The notes under the pieces: model-generated | The model's input: only the letters and a program-made list of their open reading frames with translations | Databases searched by the model: none | Told to the model about the DNA's origin: nothing | Made by a program: the position numbers and the translations under genes | DNA from: an uncultured Bacteroides sp. | GTDB lineage: Bacteria > Bacteroidota > Bacteroidia > Bacteroidales > Bacteroidaceae | Direction: 5' to 3' | Assembly: GCA_947173895.1 (NCBI GenBank) | Contig: CAMWGU010000001.1 | Location: forward strand, 1-64,000 | DNA length: 64,000 nucleotides | In this document: positions 1 to 8,370 of the stretch, in pieces | How the letters are laid out: the number at the start of each line of letters is the position of its first letter | Numbering within the stretch: the first letter of the stretch is position 1

Positions 1-355
1 TACGTATAGGCTTACACATACGTATGTATAGGCCTACACGTACGTACGTGCAAAGTACACCATCCCCTCATCGGGTTGCTTCTCCCTCTTCCCCCTTCAT
101 CCTTTCATTTTGGGCAAAACCATCTATCAATCAATTGGTTAAAAATGACAGTACATTCCCTCACCACCCTTTCAGCCACCGGTGTGAATCCTTTCACATC
201 TGCCCTCGACGGTTTCACACCATGCAGCCATTGTGTGCCGATGAAGGGAGGCTGAAAGGAGGATGAAGGGACCCGACGGAGTGTCCTCTCACCCTCGGAA
301 TCTCCATCGGCAGGGCGTTTCGGCGGATAATGAAAGGATGAAAGGGGAAACCGAC
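1..355 (+). repeat. Composite dispersed repeat, copy A (5' part cut by window edge)
   Basis: This is the first of three related long repeats (others at 26876-27585, inverted, and 40478-41135). It opens inside a tandem array of about 22-bp units built on ACGTACGT palindromes (1-50), then a CT-rich block whose ends, at 91-109 and 329-347, are inverted repeats of each other (CCTTCATCCTTTCATT against AATGAAAGGATGAAAGG). Inside are many TGAAAGG or CCTTTCA words. The upstream array of AAGCATGC units seen in the other copies lies beyond the window edge. The tail after about 350 differs from copies B and C. The open frames in it are by-products of repetition and no gene is called. From 356 to 529 I see nothing beyond AT-rich spacer. 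Confidence 0.75.
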
Positions 356-529
356 ATTTCCGATTTTTGCTAAAGCGAAAAAAAGAATTGAAACCCTATT
401 TTCGCAATTGTGTGACCAGTTTATGATTATAAGGAATTATGCAAAAGATACAGACGGGTGAAATGAGAAACCCATTGAAAGAGTCAAATATGCGCTAATT
501 TAATTCCGCCAACGGGTATTGATTAATGT

Positions 530-1108
530 CTATATGCAGTACAATTCACACGGCTTACCAGTTGATGGATGATGGATGCTGATTAATATTTTCAGTCGTA
601 TGGTTTCCAAATTTCCTACACAAGACAAATCAACATTTTCAATAACATGACAGCCATTCTTTTCACAAAGTTTGTCAAACATAATATGTTTTGCCCCCTT
701 TGTGGCAATACCGTGGGAATCTATAATTATGAAAAGCGGTTTTTTACTTAAAATTGCATTCAAAGTTTCTTCACAGAGAGAAGTGTCTTTATTAAAATAT
801 TCCTCTGTTCCATATCTGTTCTCTTCTAAATTGCAGGTATGCAATATTAATGCTACATTTTCCAATGAGGCAATATGCTCTATATTTTCTATTAAGGGCA
901 TGCCAGCCTTACAGTCTATGATAATCCCATCAATTTTATATTCTTCTTTTTCTGGGACAGTTGTATAACAATCCAAATGTGTACCAACATGTCCTCTTGC
1001 TCCTATCTTATCAGCCTGCACATTCGCCCATTGGATTGCGGGAGAATCTTCATTTAATATTAGATGTAATCGTTTCATATGCCTTTTATCACTTGAATGG
1101 AAATTCAA
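530..1108 (-). CDS. Cyclase family protein (kynurenine formamidase-like)
   Basis: This 192-residue protein carries the motif HVGTHLD near residue 40. That is the HxGTHxD metal-binding signature of the cyclase/kynurenine formamidase family (PF04199), whose members hydrolyse amides or lactones using bound metal. A second family-like stretch, IIIDSHGIA, lies near residue 126. The protein is slightly short for the family (about 200-220 residues) but looks complete. A start at 1078 (MKRLHLIL) is equally possible and gives 182 residues; neither has a clear ribosome site. It stands alone between a composite repeat and a tRNA, so the context gives no substrate. A kynurenine pathway role should not be assumed, because no other tryptophan catabolism gene is nearby. 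Confidence 0.72.
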   Translation of the reverse strand: MNFHSSDKRHMKRLHLILNEDSPAIQWANVQADKIGARGHVGTHLDCYTTVPEKEEYKIDGIIIDCKAGMPLIENIEHIASLENVALILHTCNLEENRYGTEEYFNKDTSLCEETLNAILSKKPLFIIIDSHGIATKGAKHIMFDKLCEKNGCHVIENVDLSCVGNLETIRLKILISIHHPSTGKPCELYCI

Positions 1109-1173
1109 ATTAACGTGAATATATCCTTATTGGTTTGATATTATTGTTTGCTATAGCCGTTCTGCATCGGGAT

Positions 1174-1204
1174 TCTACGTATGCATAGGCTCACACGTAC
1201 GTAA
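1174..1204. repeat. Solo ACGT-type 22-bp repeat units
   Basis: About one and a half units of the same array found in the composite repeats (TACGTATGCATAGGCTCACA then CGTACGT). They lie between the cyclase gene and the tRNA-Pro terminator, with no other module of the composite repeat attached. Confidence 0.6.
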
Positions 1205-1221
1205 TGTTATACGACATAAAT

Positions 1222-1253
1222 AAAAAAGGAGTTACCTTTTATCGTAACTCCTT
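1222..1253 (-). terminator. Rho-independent terminator of tRNA-Pro
   Basis: A perfect 10-bp stem (AAGGAGTTAC at 1226-1235, GTAACTCCTT at 1244-1253) with an 8-nt loop. On the minus strand it is followed by a T run, 12 bp past the tRNA 3' end. Confidence 0.85.
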
Positions 1254-1265
1254 GATTTTTAATCG

Positions 1266-1340
1266 TCGGGGTAGCGGGATTCGAACCCACGACCCCCTGC
1301 TCCCAAAGCAGGTGCGCTAACCGGACTGCGCTACACCCCG
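1266..1340 (-). tRNA. tRNA-Pro (anticodon TGG)
   Basis: On the minus strand the sequence folds as a 75-nt cloverleaf. The acceptor stem is CGGGGTG/TACCCCG with discriminator A, the anticodon stem CTGCT/AGCAG encloses a loop with anticodon TGG, and the T arm contains GGTTCGAATCC. The 3' CCA is not encoded. The gene has its own promoter and terminator, so it is monocistronic. Confidence 0.97.
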
Positions 1341-1382
1341 AATCATTATTCTTTGTAATTGCTTCGTTTCTCAAACGCGATG

Positions 1383-1413
1383 CAAAGGTACGGTTTTTTT
1401 TTATATCTGCAAA
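1383..1413 (-). promoter_or_regulatory. Bacteroides-type promoter of tRNA-Pro
   Basis: On the minus strand, TTTG (1410-1413) is separated by exactly 19 bp from TACCTTTG (1383-1390). This matches the -33/-7 consensus of Bacteroides vegetative promoters. The tRNA begins about 40 bp downstream. Confidence 0.85.
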
Positions 1414-1493
1414 CATTTGACGAACTTTTTTTTGCGTCCGCACATACATTTATCATATCACACTGTAAATCAGATTACTATATTTATATTTTT

Positions 1494-2825
1494 TTATTTA
1501 AGCAAAAGAAACTTCAGTGTAAAACAACTTCCCTTCCCTATCTCGCTATTTGCCGAGATACTTCCGCCATGCAAATTCATAATCTGCTTGCACAGGCTAA
1601 GCCCGATGCCGCTGCCCGACGACTTCGTAGTGAAGAAGGGAACAAATATCTTATCCAGCACTTCGGGCAGGATGCCGCTGCCATTGTCGGAGACCGAAAG
1701 GAAGAACAAGTGCCTTTCCGAATCAACCCGCGTGGCAATGACGACTTCGGGAGAAAGCTGCTCTGTACAAGCCTCGCCCGCGTTTTTCAGCAAGTTAATC
1801 AATACTTGCTCTATCTGCGAACGGTCTACCATCAGCACTGCATCGGGATTTTCCACCTTATATATATAATGTATATCCCTGCATGGAAAGAGCTTCTTCA
1901 TATCGTCCAGCAGCTCTCCCACCCGCACAGGAGCCAATACCGGGACCGAAAGACGGGATAGCTTGCGGTAGTTTTCCACAAAACCCAGCAATCCCTTGCT
2001 TCGCCTGTGAATGGTCTGCATCCCTTGCAGCATAATGCCATAGTCTCGCTCGTTCATACCGTTTGATGCCGCACGTTCACTCAAGGTCTCGCTCAACGAT
2101 ATGATGGGCGCGATGGAATTCATGATTTCATGGGTAAGCACCCGAATCAGTTTTTGCCAGGCTTCCATTTCATTCTCTTCCAACACAGCATGGATGTTCT
2201 TCAGGTTGACCAGCCGGAGCTTCATCCCTTGCCGGGTGGAATATTCGGTGACGGTGACCGCCAGTTCCTGTATGGCATCCCCTTTGTGTATGCGCACTGT
2301 CTTTATCTCTCCCGGCTGTAGCGACAAGATGATGGCGGGGAAATCGGGATTCAACTGGGCCAGTTCCCGGACAGAATGGATGCGATGCCCGCACAGGTCC
2401 TGCATGGCTGCCCGGTTCATCCAGTGTATGCCACATTGGCTGTCCACCACCAGCAGGCTGCTGTCCACGATATTCAACAGTGTCTCATAATACTGGTAAC
2501 GTTCTTCTTTCTCGGACAAGCGAGTGCGGAATGCCGCGATGGCTTCATTTATCTCTTGCGCAAGCCGCTGCTCGGCGCGTGTCTTGTGGCGGGGCGAAAA
2601 GCTCAGCGAGAAGTCGGAATAGCGGATGCCTTCTATCATGCGCGACACCATCCGGGTGGTTTTATGTTGCCACCGGCAAATATAAATCGTCAGGCCCGCC
2701 ATCAGCAACAGCGAAAACAGCAGACAGAAGTAAAGCGAGTGTTGATAGAACAGGTATGCCGCCACCGATGCCACCCCCATCAGCAGCATGCAAGCCACCA
2801 TCCATAGAGTTTGCAACCGGCTCAT
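1494..2825 (-). CDS. Sensor histidine kinase (NtrY/AtoS-like) of the exporter two-component pair
   Basis: A 443-residue membrane kinase. Two hydrophobic segments (about residues 5-23 and 28-46) are joined by only a few residues, so there is almost no periplasmic sensor. A linker and a PAS-like domain follow (about 95-190). The histidine box reads LTHEIMNS (phospho-acceptor His near 235), and the ATPase domain shows an N box (LINLLKNAGEA), a G1 box (VSDNGSGI) and GSGIGLSL. It should autophosphorylate and pass phosphate to the regulator encoded just upstream at 2822-4189. The start at 2825 is chosen because its ATG overlaps the regulator's TGA (ATGA), which suggests translational coupling; an in-frame ATG at 2834 would add three residues. 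The signal is unknown and may be sensed inside the membrane or the cytoplasm. Confidence 0.93.
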   Translation of the reverse strand: MSRLQTLWMVACMLLMGVASVAAYLFYQHSLYFCLLFSLLLMAGLTIYICRWQHKTTRMVSRMIEGIRYSDFSLSFSPRHKTRAEQRLAQEINEAIAAFRTRLSEKEERYQYYETLLNIVDSSLLVVDSQCGIHWMNRAAMQDLCGHRIHSVRELAQLNPDFPAIILSLQPGEIKTVRIHKGDAIQELAVTVTEYSTRQGMKLRLVNLKNIHAVLEENEMEAWQKLIRVLTHEIMNSIAPIISLSETLSERAASNGMNERDYGIMLQGMQTIHRRSKGLLGFVENYRKLSRLSVPVLAPVRVGELLDDMKKLFPCRDIHYIYKVENPDAVLMVDRSQIEQVLINLLKNAGEACTEQLSPEVVIATRVDSERHLFFLSVSDNGSGILPEVLDKIFVPFFTTKSSGSGIGLSLCKQIMNLHGGSISANSEIGKGSCFTLKFLLLK

Positions 2826-4189
2826 AATCCCCATTTTTCAAGTTTACGGTAAAGTGCATAACGGGTTATCCCCAGATATTCCGCCGCGCGGCTCAGGTTG
2901 CCTTCGCTGCGCTTCATGGCGCGCTCGATGGCGGTGCGTTCCAGTTGCTCCAGATTCAGCACTTCGTCCGTATCCATCTTCCTCTCGGGTTGCGGCTGCA
3001 ACATGAAGTTGGCGGGTTTCAGCAACGGCGAGTCCGAAAGGATGACCGCCCGCTCGATGGCATGCTGCAATTCGCGTACATTCCCCGGCCAGTGGTAACG
3101 CATCAGCTTCTGCTTGGCCTCGCGGCTCAGCCCGTTTATCGCCTTCTTGTATTTATGCGCGTAGCGTTGCAGGAAATAGTCGGCCAGCAAAAGCACGTCG
3201 TCTCCCCTGTCGCGCAAGGGGGGAATGGATATCTCGATGGTATTGATGCGGTATAACAGGTCCTGCCTGAAGTTGCCTTCTTCCACCATCTGCCGGATGT
3301 TCACGTTTGTTGCGCTAATCAGCCGCACGTCAATAGGAATGGTTTCCGTCGCCCCGAGGCGCGAAATCTGCCGTTTCTCTATGGCGGTCAGCAACTTGGC
3401 CTGCATGGGCAATGACAGGTTGCCTATCTCGTCCAAAAAAAGCGTGCCGCCCGATGCCACTTCCATGCGGCCTGCCTTTGCCTTACGGGCATCAGTGAAG
3501 GCCCCTTTCTCGTAGCCGAACAGCTCGCTCTCGAACAGTGTTTCGGGGATGCTGCCCAGGTCGATGGTGATGAAAGGGCATTCGCGGCGGGGAGAAAAAT
3601 GACGCAGCGAACGCGCCACCAGGTCTTTGCCTGTTCCGTTCTCGCCCAGTATCAAAATATTGGCATCCGTGTCCGACAGTTTCCTGATTGTCTCGAACAC
3701 CTCCTGCATAGATGCCGACTGCCCTATCATGTGGGGCATCTCCTCGTCCTGCCCGCTCAGTGCCACCACCTGTTCCTTCAGTTGCCTGACTTCCTTGCGC
3801 GAATCGCGGAGTTTGATGGCCGACGACAGGGTGGCAAGCAACTTCTCCTTTTCCCAAGGCTTGGGAATAAAGTCGATGGCTCCAGCCTTGATGGCTCGCA
3901 CCGCCTTGTCCGTGTCGGCGTATGCGGTCATGAACAACACAATGGCTTGCGGGTCCAAATTTAAGATTTGCTCTAGGTAGTCGAACCCTTCCTGCCCGCT
4001 GATGGCATCCCGACGGAAATTCATGTCAAGCAGGATGACATCGGGCTGAAAGGTAGTCATGAAATGTTCGATGCGCGACGGCTGGGTGGTCACTTTTATT
4101 TTCTCCACATAGGGTTCCAACAGAAGATTCAATGCAAAGAGTACATCCTCATTGTCATCTATAATCAATATTTTTCCTTTTGTATCCAT
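2822..4189 (-). CDS. Sigma-54-dependent response regulator (NtrC family)
   Basis: A 455-residue bacterial enhancer-binding protein in three parts. The receiver has acidic residues D11 and D12, phospho-acceptor D55 (LLDMNF) and a lysine in FIPKPW. The AAA+ domain has Walker A GENGTGKD and Walker B GGTLFLDEIG. A Fis-type helix-turn-helix sits at the C-terminus (NLSRAAEYLGITRYALYRKL). The sigma-54 contact loop, normally GAFTGA, reads GAFTDA near residue 229. The gene is divergent from the exporter operon. Two identical palindromes and a -24/-12 promoter in the shared 246-bp gap make that operon the obvious target. It overlaps the kinase gene by 4 bp and has its own vegetative-type promoter, so it can be made before activation. 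Confidence 0.95.
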   Translation of the reverse strand: MDTKGKILIIDDNEDVLFALNLLLEPYVEKIKVTTQPSRIEHFMTTFQPDVILLDMNFRRDAISGQEGFDYLEQILNLDPQAIVLFMTAYADTDKAVRAIKAGAIDFIPKPWEKEKLLATLSSAIKLRDSRKEVRQLKEQVVALSGQDEEMPHMIGQSASMQEVFETIRKLSDTDANILILGENGTGKDLVARSLRHFSPRRECPFITIDLGSIPETLFESELFGYEKGAFTDARKAKAGRMEVASGGTLFLDEIGNLSLPMQAKLLTAIEKRQISRLGATETIPIDVRLISATNVNIRQMVEEGNFRQDLLYRINTIEISIPPLRDRGDDVLLLADYFLQRYAHKYKKAINGLSREAKQKLMRYHWPGNVRELQHAIERAVILSDSPLLKPANFMLQPQPERKMDTDEVLNLEQLERTAIERAMKRSEGNLSRAAEYLGITRYALYRKLEKWGL

Positions 4190-4244
4190 TGTCTTATCTT
4201 CTTAATTATGCTATTAACAGGCAGGGGTCCGTCCTTCCACCTTG

Positions 4245-4252
4245 CAAAGATA
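4245..4252 (-). promoter_or_regulatory. Probable -7 element for the regulator/kinase operon
   Basis: TATCTTTG on the minus strand, about 55 bp before the regulator start, matches TAnnTTTG. No good -33 TTTG is visible. The proximal palindrome at 4276-4289 would lie just upstream of this promoter, so autoregulation is possible. Confidence 0.55.
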
Positions 4253-4274
4253 GAACTTTTTGCCATGTGCTGTG

Positions 4275-4310
4275 TGTGCGGAAGCGCACTATTTTTGTGC
4301 GGAAGCGCAC
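4275..4310 (+). promoter_or_regulatory. Tandem palindromic activator sites (enhancer-like UAS)
   Basis: The 15-mer TGTGCGGAAGCGCAC occurs twice, identically, at 4275-4289 and 4296-4310. Each is a dyad (GTGCG/CGCAC arms around GAAG), and the copies are offset by 21 bp, two helical turns, so they face the same side of the DNA. Their centres lie about 110 and 89 bp upstream of the start site predicted from the sigma-54 promoter at 4367. That is where NtrC-type activators usually bind. The assignment to the adjacent regulator is inference. Confidence 0.78.
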
Positions 4311-4366
4311 GGCGTTCGTTCTCCCTTTCTTTCAACAAATTACTGAAAACCAAAAAGATAAATATA

Positions 4367-4382
4367 TGGCACGGTATTTGAT
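4367..4382 (+). promoter_or_regulatory. Sigma-54 (-24/-12) promoter of the exporter operon
   Basis: TGGCACGGTATTTGAT matches the consensus TGGCACG-N4-TTGCW at all but the -12 C (TTGA instead of TTGC). The GG and the -12 G keep the required spacing (GG, 10 bp, G). It lies 53 bp before the ATG of the first exporter gene and downstream of the paired palindromes. I see no vegetative-type promoter between it and the gene. Confidence 0.75.
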
Positions 4383-4435
4383 GTATGAATGGCATAAAAT
4401 AGCAAGTAAAACATTAAAGGAACAAAAACATAAAA

Positions 4436-6856
4436 ATGAAAACATATCAATACGCTTGCAGAATCTTGCTGAGAATGCGCTCATACAGCCTTATCAGCCT
4501 AGTGGGGCTCATCATCAGCCTGACGGGCACCCTTATCATTGCCCGCTATGTCTATCAAGAACTGACTGTGGACCATTACATCCCGGCACTGGACCGGACT
4601 TTCCTGCTGACCGAAACGTCCGACCACCGTGTCAGATGGACATCCAACCGGGATTGGAACCACGACCCTAACTTCATAGACCCCCTCAATAATCCGAAAG
4701 TGGAATGCCACACCACCTTCATCCCGCTCTCCGACGGAGAAGTGATATGCCGGGACAAAGCCATGAAGGCACGGATTATTCCTACCGACAGCCTGTTCCT
4801 GAAGATTCTTCCGCGCAAGGTGATAGCCGGCAATAGAAAGCTATCCACGCCCACCGATGCCATCGTGACCGACAAGTTTGCCCAGCACTTGTTCGGCAAT
4901 GAAAATCCTATCGGGCAAACCTTGAAGATAGCCGACAAGCTAGTCACCATCACGGGTGTCATTGATGCTCCTGCCACCAAAAGCACCTTCAACTATGACC
5001 TGCTGGTGTCTTTGGAGCTGAACCGGATGTGGGGCCGCGTAGAAATAACCCTAGCACGCCTGTACAATGGGCAAGACATGGAGGCGCTGAACGCCGAGCA
5101 GAAGCCTTTGGAGCTGAGAAGCAACAACAACATCCCCAGCCTATACCAGTTGTTCCCACTGAGCCAATTCTATTTCGATGAAAACGTCCACTACTATGGA
5201 GACAGCATCATAAAGAAAGGAAACCAGCGCAATGTATGGATACTTATCCTGGTAGCCGCCATGCTGATGACTATCGGCATCTTCAACTACCTGAACATCT
5301 ATACGGTGATGATGCTGAAACGTTCGCGCGAGTTCGGCATCAAAAAAGTGTATGGCGCCGGCTACAGGGAGGTTCTTAAACAGATATACCTGGAGAACTT
5401 CAACCTTTCCGCCATCTCCCTGTTTTTCTCCTGGCTCCTGATAGAGGTGTCCGGCGGGCTGATAGCCAACGAACTGGACATTCCCATCCAGTCCAACCTC
5501 CTGTTCGACCTGACGCTTTCGGGCATCGTCTTGTTTGTCTTTCCTTTCGTCATGTCTCTGCCGCCCGTGGTGCGCTATGTACGCTCCGCCCCCATTACCT
5601 CCATCCGTTCTGTCAGGCTGGGAGGACATTCCGTATGGTCGCGCACGGCCTTCCTGTTCCTGCAATACGTCATTACCATCAACCTGATAGTCATTTCCCT
5701 TTATTTCATGAAACAGTTGCATTTCATGCTGAATGCCGATTTGGGATATCACACCAAAGACATCATCGAGTGTGACATCTATCCCGACAACCATCGGGAT
5801 GAAAGAATGACCTACGAAGAACATGAACGGAAACGCGCCAAAGAAAAACAGGTCACTTCCGCCATTGTGCACCGGATGGATGCCTGTCCGCTATTCGAAC
5901 AATGGACCTTCGGCAAGACCTTCCAGCAACTCCAGACAGGCACCGATATCAAGAAAGCCGACAGCGACCAGGAATACCAACAAGTGGCCGCTACCTGGCT
6001 CAGCAACGACCTGATGGACATCTTCGACATCCAGTTGGTGGAAGGCAGAAGATGGAACGACTCGACAGACGTTTTTGCCCAATACAAACTGATTGTCAAT
6101 GAAACGCTCCTGAAGATGTTCGACATCCGGGACATCCGCCACGACTTGCTGCAAACCAAGCGGCGCATCTGGTGGTCGATAGGCACAGACGAGAACCTGA
6201 ACCCTCCCTTCGAGATTGTAGGTGTCATCAAGGACTTCAATACCAACCACCTTTCCAAAGCCACCCTTCCCATCATCTGCCTATACGCTGGCGGAGGCAA
6301 TAAGGAAGACGTCCGCCGAGGCATTCCCCTCATTGCCCGCATCGTTCCGGGAAAACGGCAAGAAGCCATCCGTTTCCTGACCCAACTGCACACCGAGCTG
6401 GTGGGCGACGGTGAACTGGACTATACGTTCATCGAGGACGAAGTGGCTGCCATGTACGAAAACGACCAACGCACCTCCAAGATTTATATCCTCTTTGCCA
6501 CGCTCGCCATCTTGGTGTCTTGCTTGGGACTATTAGGACTTTCGCTGTTCGACATCCGCCAACGCTATCGCGAAATCGCTTTACGAAAAGTGAACGGAGC
6601 TACAATGAAAGACCTTATCCCGTTGCTGGTCCGGAAATACCTGTTCGTACTGGGGAGTGCCGTCCTGGTGGCTGTTCCCATGTCCTATCTGGCCATCCAG
6701 AAATACATGGAAGGGTTTGCCCACCGCGCCCCCCTATCTGCATGGATTTATGTGCTGGCCATGGCACTGGTGTTACTCATCACCATCGCCACCCTGTTTT
6801 GGCAAGTACGGAAAGCCGTAGGCATAGAACCCGCCAAAATCATGAAATACGAATAA
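4436..6856 (+). CDS. FtsX/MacB-type ABC transporter permease 1 (subgroup A)
   Basis: An 806-residue inner-membrane permease, first gene of the exporter operon. Layout: one membrane helix near residues 18-40, a large periplasmic domain (MacB-PCD type), four helices at about 265-430, a second periplasmic domain, and three helices at about 685-792. It is thus a duplicated FtsX permease with no ATPase domain. Typical family features are RSREFGIKKVYGAG after the second helix, RQRYREIALRKVNGA before the C-terminal helices, and the ending EPAKIMKYE. Its N-terminus, RQRYREIA block and ending resemble the permease at 12113-14509 more than the others. Such proteins work with a MacB/LolD-like ATPase to move substrates out of the periplasm; the only ATPase here is seven genes downstream. 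Confidence 0.9.
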   Translation: MKTYQYACRILLRMRSYSLISLVGLIISLTGTLIIARYVYQELTVDHYIPALDRTFLLTETSDHRVRWTSNRDWNHDPNFIDPLNNPKVECHTTFIPLSDGEVICRDKAMKARIIPTDSLFLKILPRKVIAGNRKLSTPTDAIVTDKFAQHLFGNENPIGQTLKIADKLVTITGVIDAPATKSTFNYDLLVSLELNRMWGRVEITLARLYNGQDMEALNAEQKPLELRSNNNIPSLYQLFPLSQFYFDENVHYYGDSIIKKGNQRNVWILILVAAMLMTIGIFNYLNIYTVMMLKRSREFGIKKVYGAGYREVLKQIYLENFNLSAISLFFSWLLIEVSGGLIANELDIPIQSNLLFDLTLSGIVLFVFPFVMSLPPVVRYVRSAPITSIRSVRLGGHSVWSRTAFLFLQYVITINLIVISLYFMKQLHFMLNADLGYHTKDIIECDIYPDNHRDERMTYEEHERKRAKEKQVTSAIVHRMDACPLFEQWTFGKTFQQLQTGTDIKKADSDQEYQQVAATWLSNDLMDIFDIQLVEGRRWNDSTDVFAQYKLIVNETLLKMFDIRDIRHDLLQTKRRIWWSIGTDENLNPPFEIVGVIKDFNTNHLSKATLPIICLYAGGGNKEDVRRGIPLIARIVPGKRQEAIRFLTQLHTELVGDGELDYTFIEDEVAAMYENDQRTSKIYILFATLAILVSCLGLLGLSLFDIRQRYREIALRKVNGATMKDLIPLLVRKYLFVLGSAVLVAVPMSYLAIQKYMEGFAHRAPLSAWIYVLAMALVLLITIATLFWQVRKAVGIEPAKIMKYE

Positions 6857-6888
6857 TCCCATAGTATCCTATAAAAGACAAATAAACC

Positions 6889-8358
6889 ATGAAACTACCT
6901 TATATAATAGTCTTATCCTTTCTGTTCCGTCCGGGAACAGCCACAGCACAACACGAAGAGAGCATGGCACTGACCTTGCAACAGGCCATTGACATGGCAC
7001 AAACACATTCGCCGGAAGCACAAGCTGCCCGCCACACCTATCGGGCGGCCTATTGGAATTACCGCTTTTTTCAGGCAAACTACCTGCCCTCGGTCACACT
7101 GACCTCATCGCCCACCCTGAACCGGGAAATCAACAAAATTACCCAGCCGGACGGCACCAACCAATTTATCCGCCAAGACCAACTGAGCACCGACCTCAGC
7201 CTGAAGATAAACCAAAACATCTGGTTCACCGGCGGCAGCCTGTTTGTGAAGAGCACCACACAGCGCATCGACGAATTTGAAAGTAATCACACTGCATACA
7301 ACACCCAGCCTGTAGTGATAGGCTACGAGCAGCAACTTTTCGGCTACAATTCCCTGAAATGGGACCGCCGCATCGAGCCACTCCGCTACCGGGAAGCCCG
7401 TAAGACATACGCCGAGGCATTGGAACTGGTCGCATCGAAAGCCAGCACCTTGTTCTTCAATCTGGCCACTGCACAAACCAACCTCGACATCGCCACCTAC
7501 AACTATGCCTCAGCCGACACCTTATACAGGTATGCCGAAGGAAGATACAACATTGGAACCATCACCGAGAACGAGATGCTCCAGCTGGAAATAAACAAGC
7601 TGACGGAAGAGACCAACATGATGAACGCCCATATCGAGGTGGAGGACCAGATGCAGGCACTCCGGTCTTTCTTGGGCATCAACCGCGAAATCACCTTGCG
7701 GGTGGTTCCCGAAGACAGCATTCCCCGGTTCGAAGTCCCCTTGCAGGAAGCATTGCAACTGGCTTTTGAGAACAGCCCCGATGTGGATACCTACAAACGC
7801 CGCCAACTGGAAAGCCGCAGCGCACTGGCTTCCGCCAAAGCAAACGCCGGGCTGAAGGCAGACTTGTACGTACAGTTCGGCCTGTCGCAAACCGGGAACA
7901 AATTGGGCGATTCATACCGGAATCCCATGAACCAACAGTATGCCAGCATCGGCATATCTTTGCCCATATTGGACTGGGGACGCGGAAAAGGGCGCGTCCG
8001 CGTAGCCCGCTCCAATGTTGACCTGACAGACACACAAGCCGAACAGGGAGTAAAAGACTTTGAGCTGAACGTATGCAAGATGGTCCGCCAGTTCAATCTT
8101 CAGGCCTACCGCGTGGAAGTGGCCGCGCGCACCGACCGCACCGCCGACCGCAGGCACGACGTGGCACGCCGCCTCTACATCTTGGGCAAATCGACCATAT
8201 TGGATCTCAACGCAGCCATCACGGAGAAAGATGCCGCACGAAGGAACTACATCGCCGCCCTAAAGACTTATTGGAGCCTGTATTATGGGCTCAGAAGCAT
8301 GACCGGATATGACTTCCTCCGAAAAGCAGAGATTGAATGTACAATACCGAAACCATAA
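6889..8358 (+). CDS. TolC-family outer membrane efflux protein
   Basis: A 489-residue outer-membrane channel of the OEP family (PF02321). A signal peptide covers about residues 1-20, with probable cleavage before QHEES. Two homologous halves of long helices follow, the first starting LTLQQAIDMAQTHSPEAQAA and the second LQEALQLAFENSPDVD. The repeat of the pattern 'LQ-AL-A---SP' is the family hallmark. It sits 32 bp after permease 1 and 12 bp before the adaptor gene, and should give the exporter its exit through the outer membrane. Confidence 0.93.
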   Translation: MKLPYIIVLSFLFRPGTATAQHEESMALTLQQAIDMAQTHSPEAQAARHTYRAAYWNYRFFQANYLPSVTLTSSPTLNREINKITQPDGTNQFIRQDQLSTDLSLKINQNIWFTGGSLFVKSTTQRIDEFESNHTAYNTQPVVIGYEQQLFGYNSLKWDRRIEPLRYREARKTYAEALELVASKASTLFFNLATAQTNLDIATYNYASADTLYRYAEGRYNIGTITENEMLQLEINKLTEETNMMNAHIEVEDQMQALRSFLGINREITLRVVPEDSIPRFEVPLQEALQLAFENSPDVDTYKRRQLESRSALASAKANAGLKADLYVQFGLSQTGNKLGDSYRNPMNQQYASIGISLPILDWGRGKGRVRVARSNVDLTDTQAEQGVKDFELNVCKMVRQFNLQAYRVEVAARTDRTADRRHDVARRLYILGKSTILDLNAAITEKDAARRNYIAALKTYWSLYYGLRSMTGYDFLRKAEIECTIPKP

Positions 8359-8370
8359 AAAGAAGAACAA

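Noticed and set aside
24..266. 80-codon open frame in composite repeat A
   Set aside because: It lies wholly in the repeat, shows the same peptide pattern as the false frames in copies B and C, and has no promoter or domain.
5141..5872. 243-codon open frame antisense to permease 1, and similar ones at 21046-21708 and 21778-22407
   Set aside because: The sense-strand permeases are unmistakable; the antisense frames have no start signals or recognisable features.
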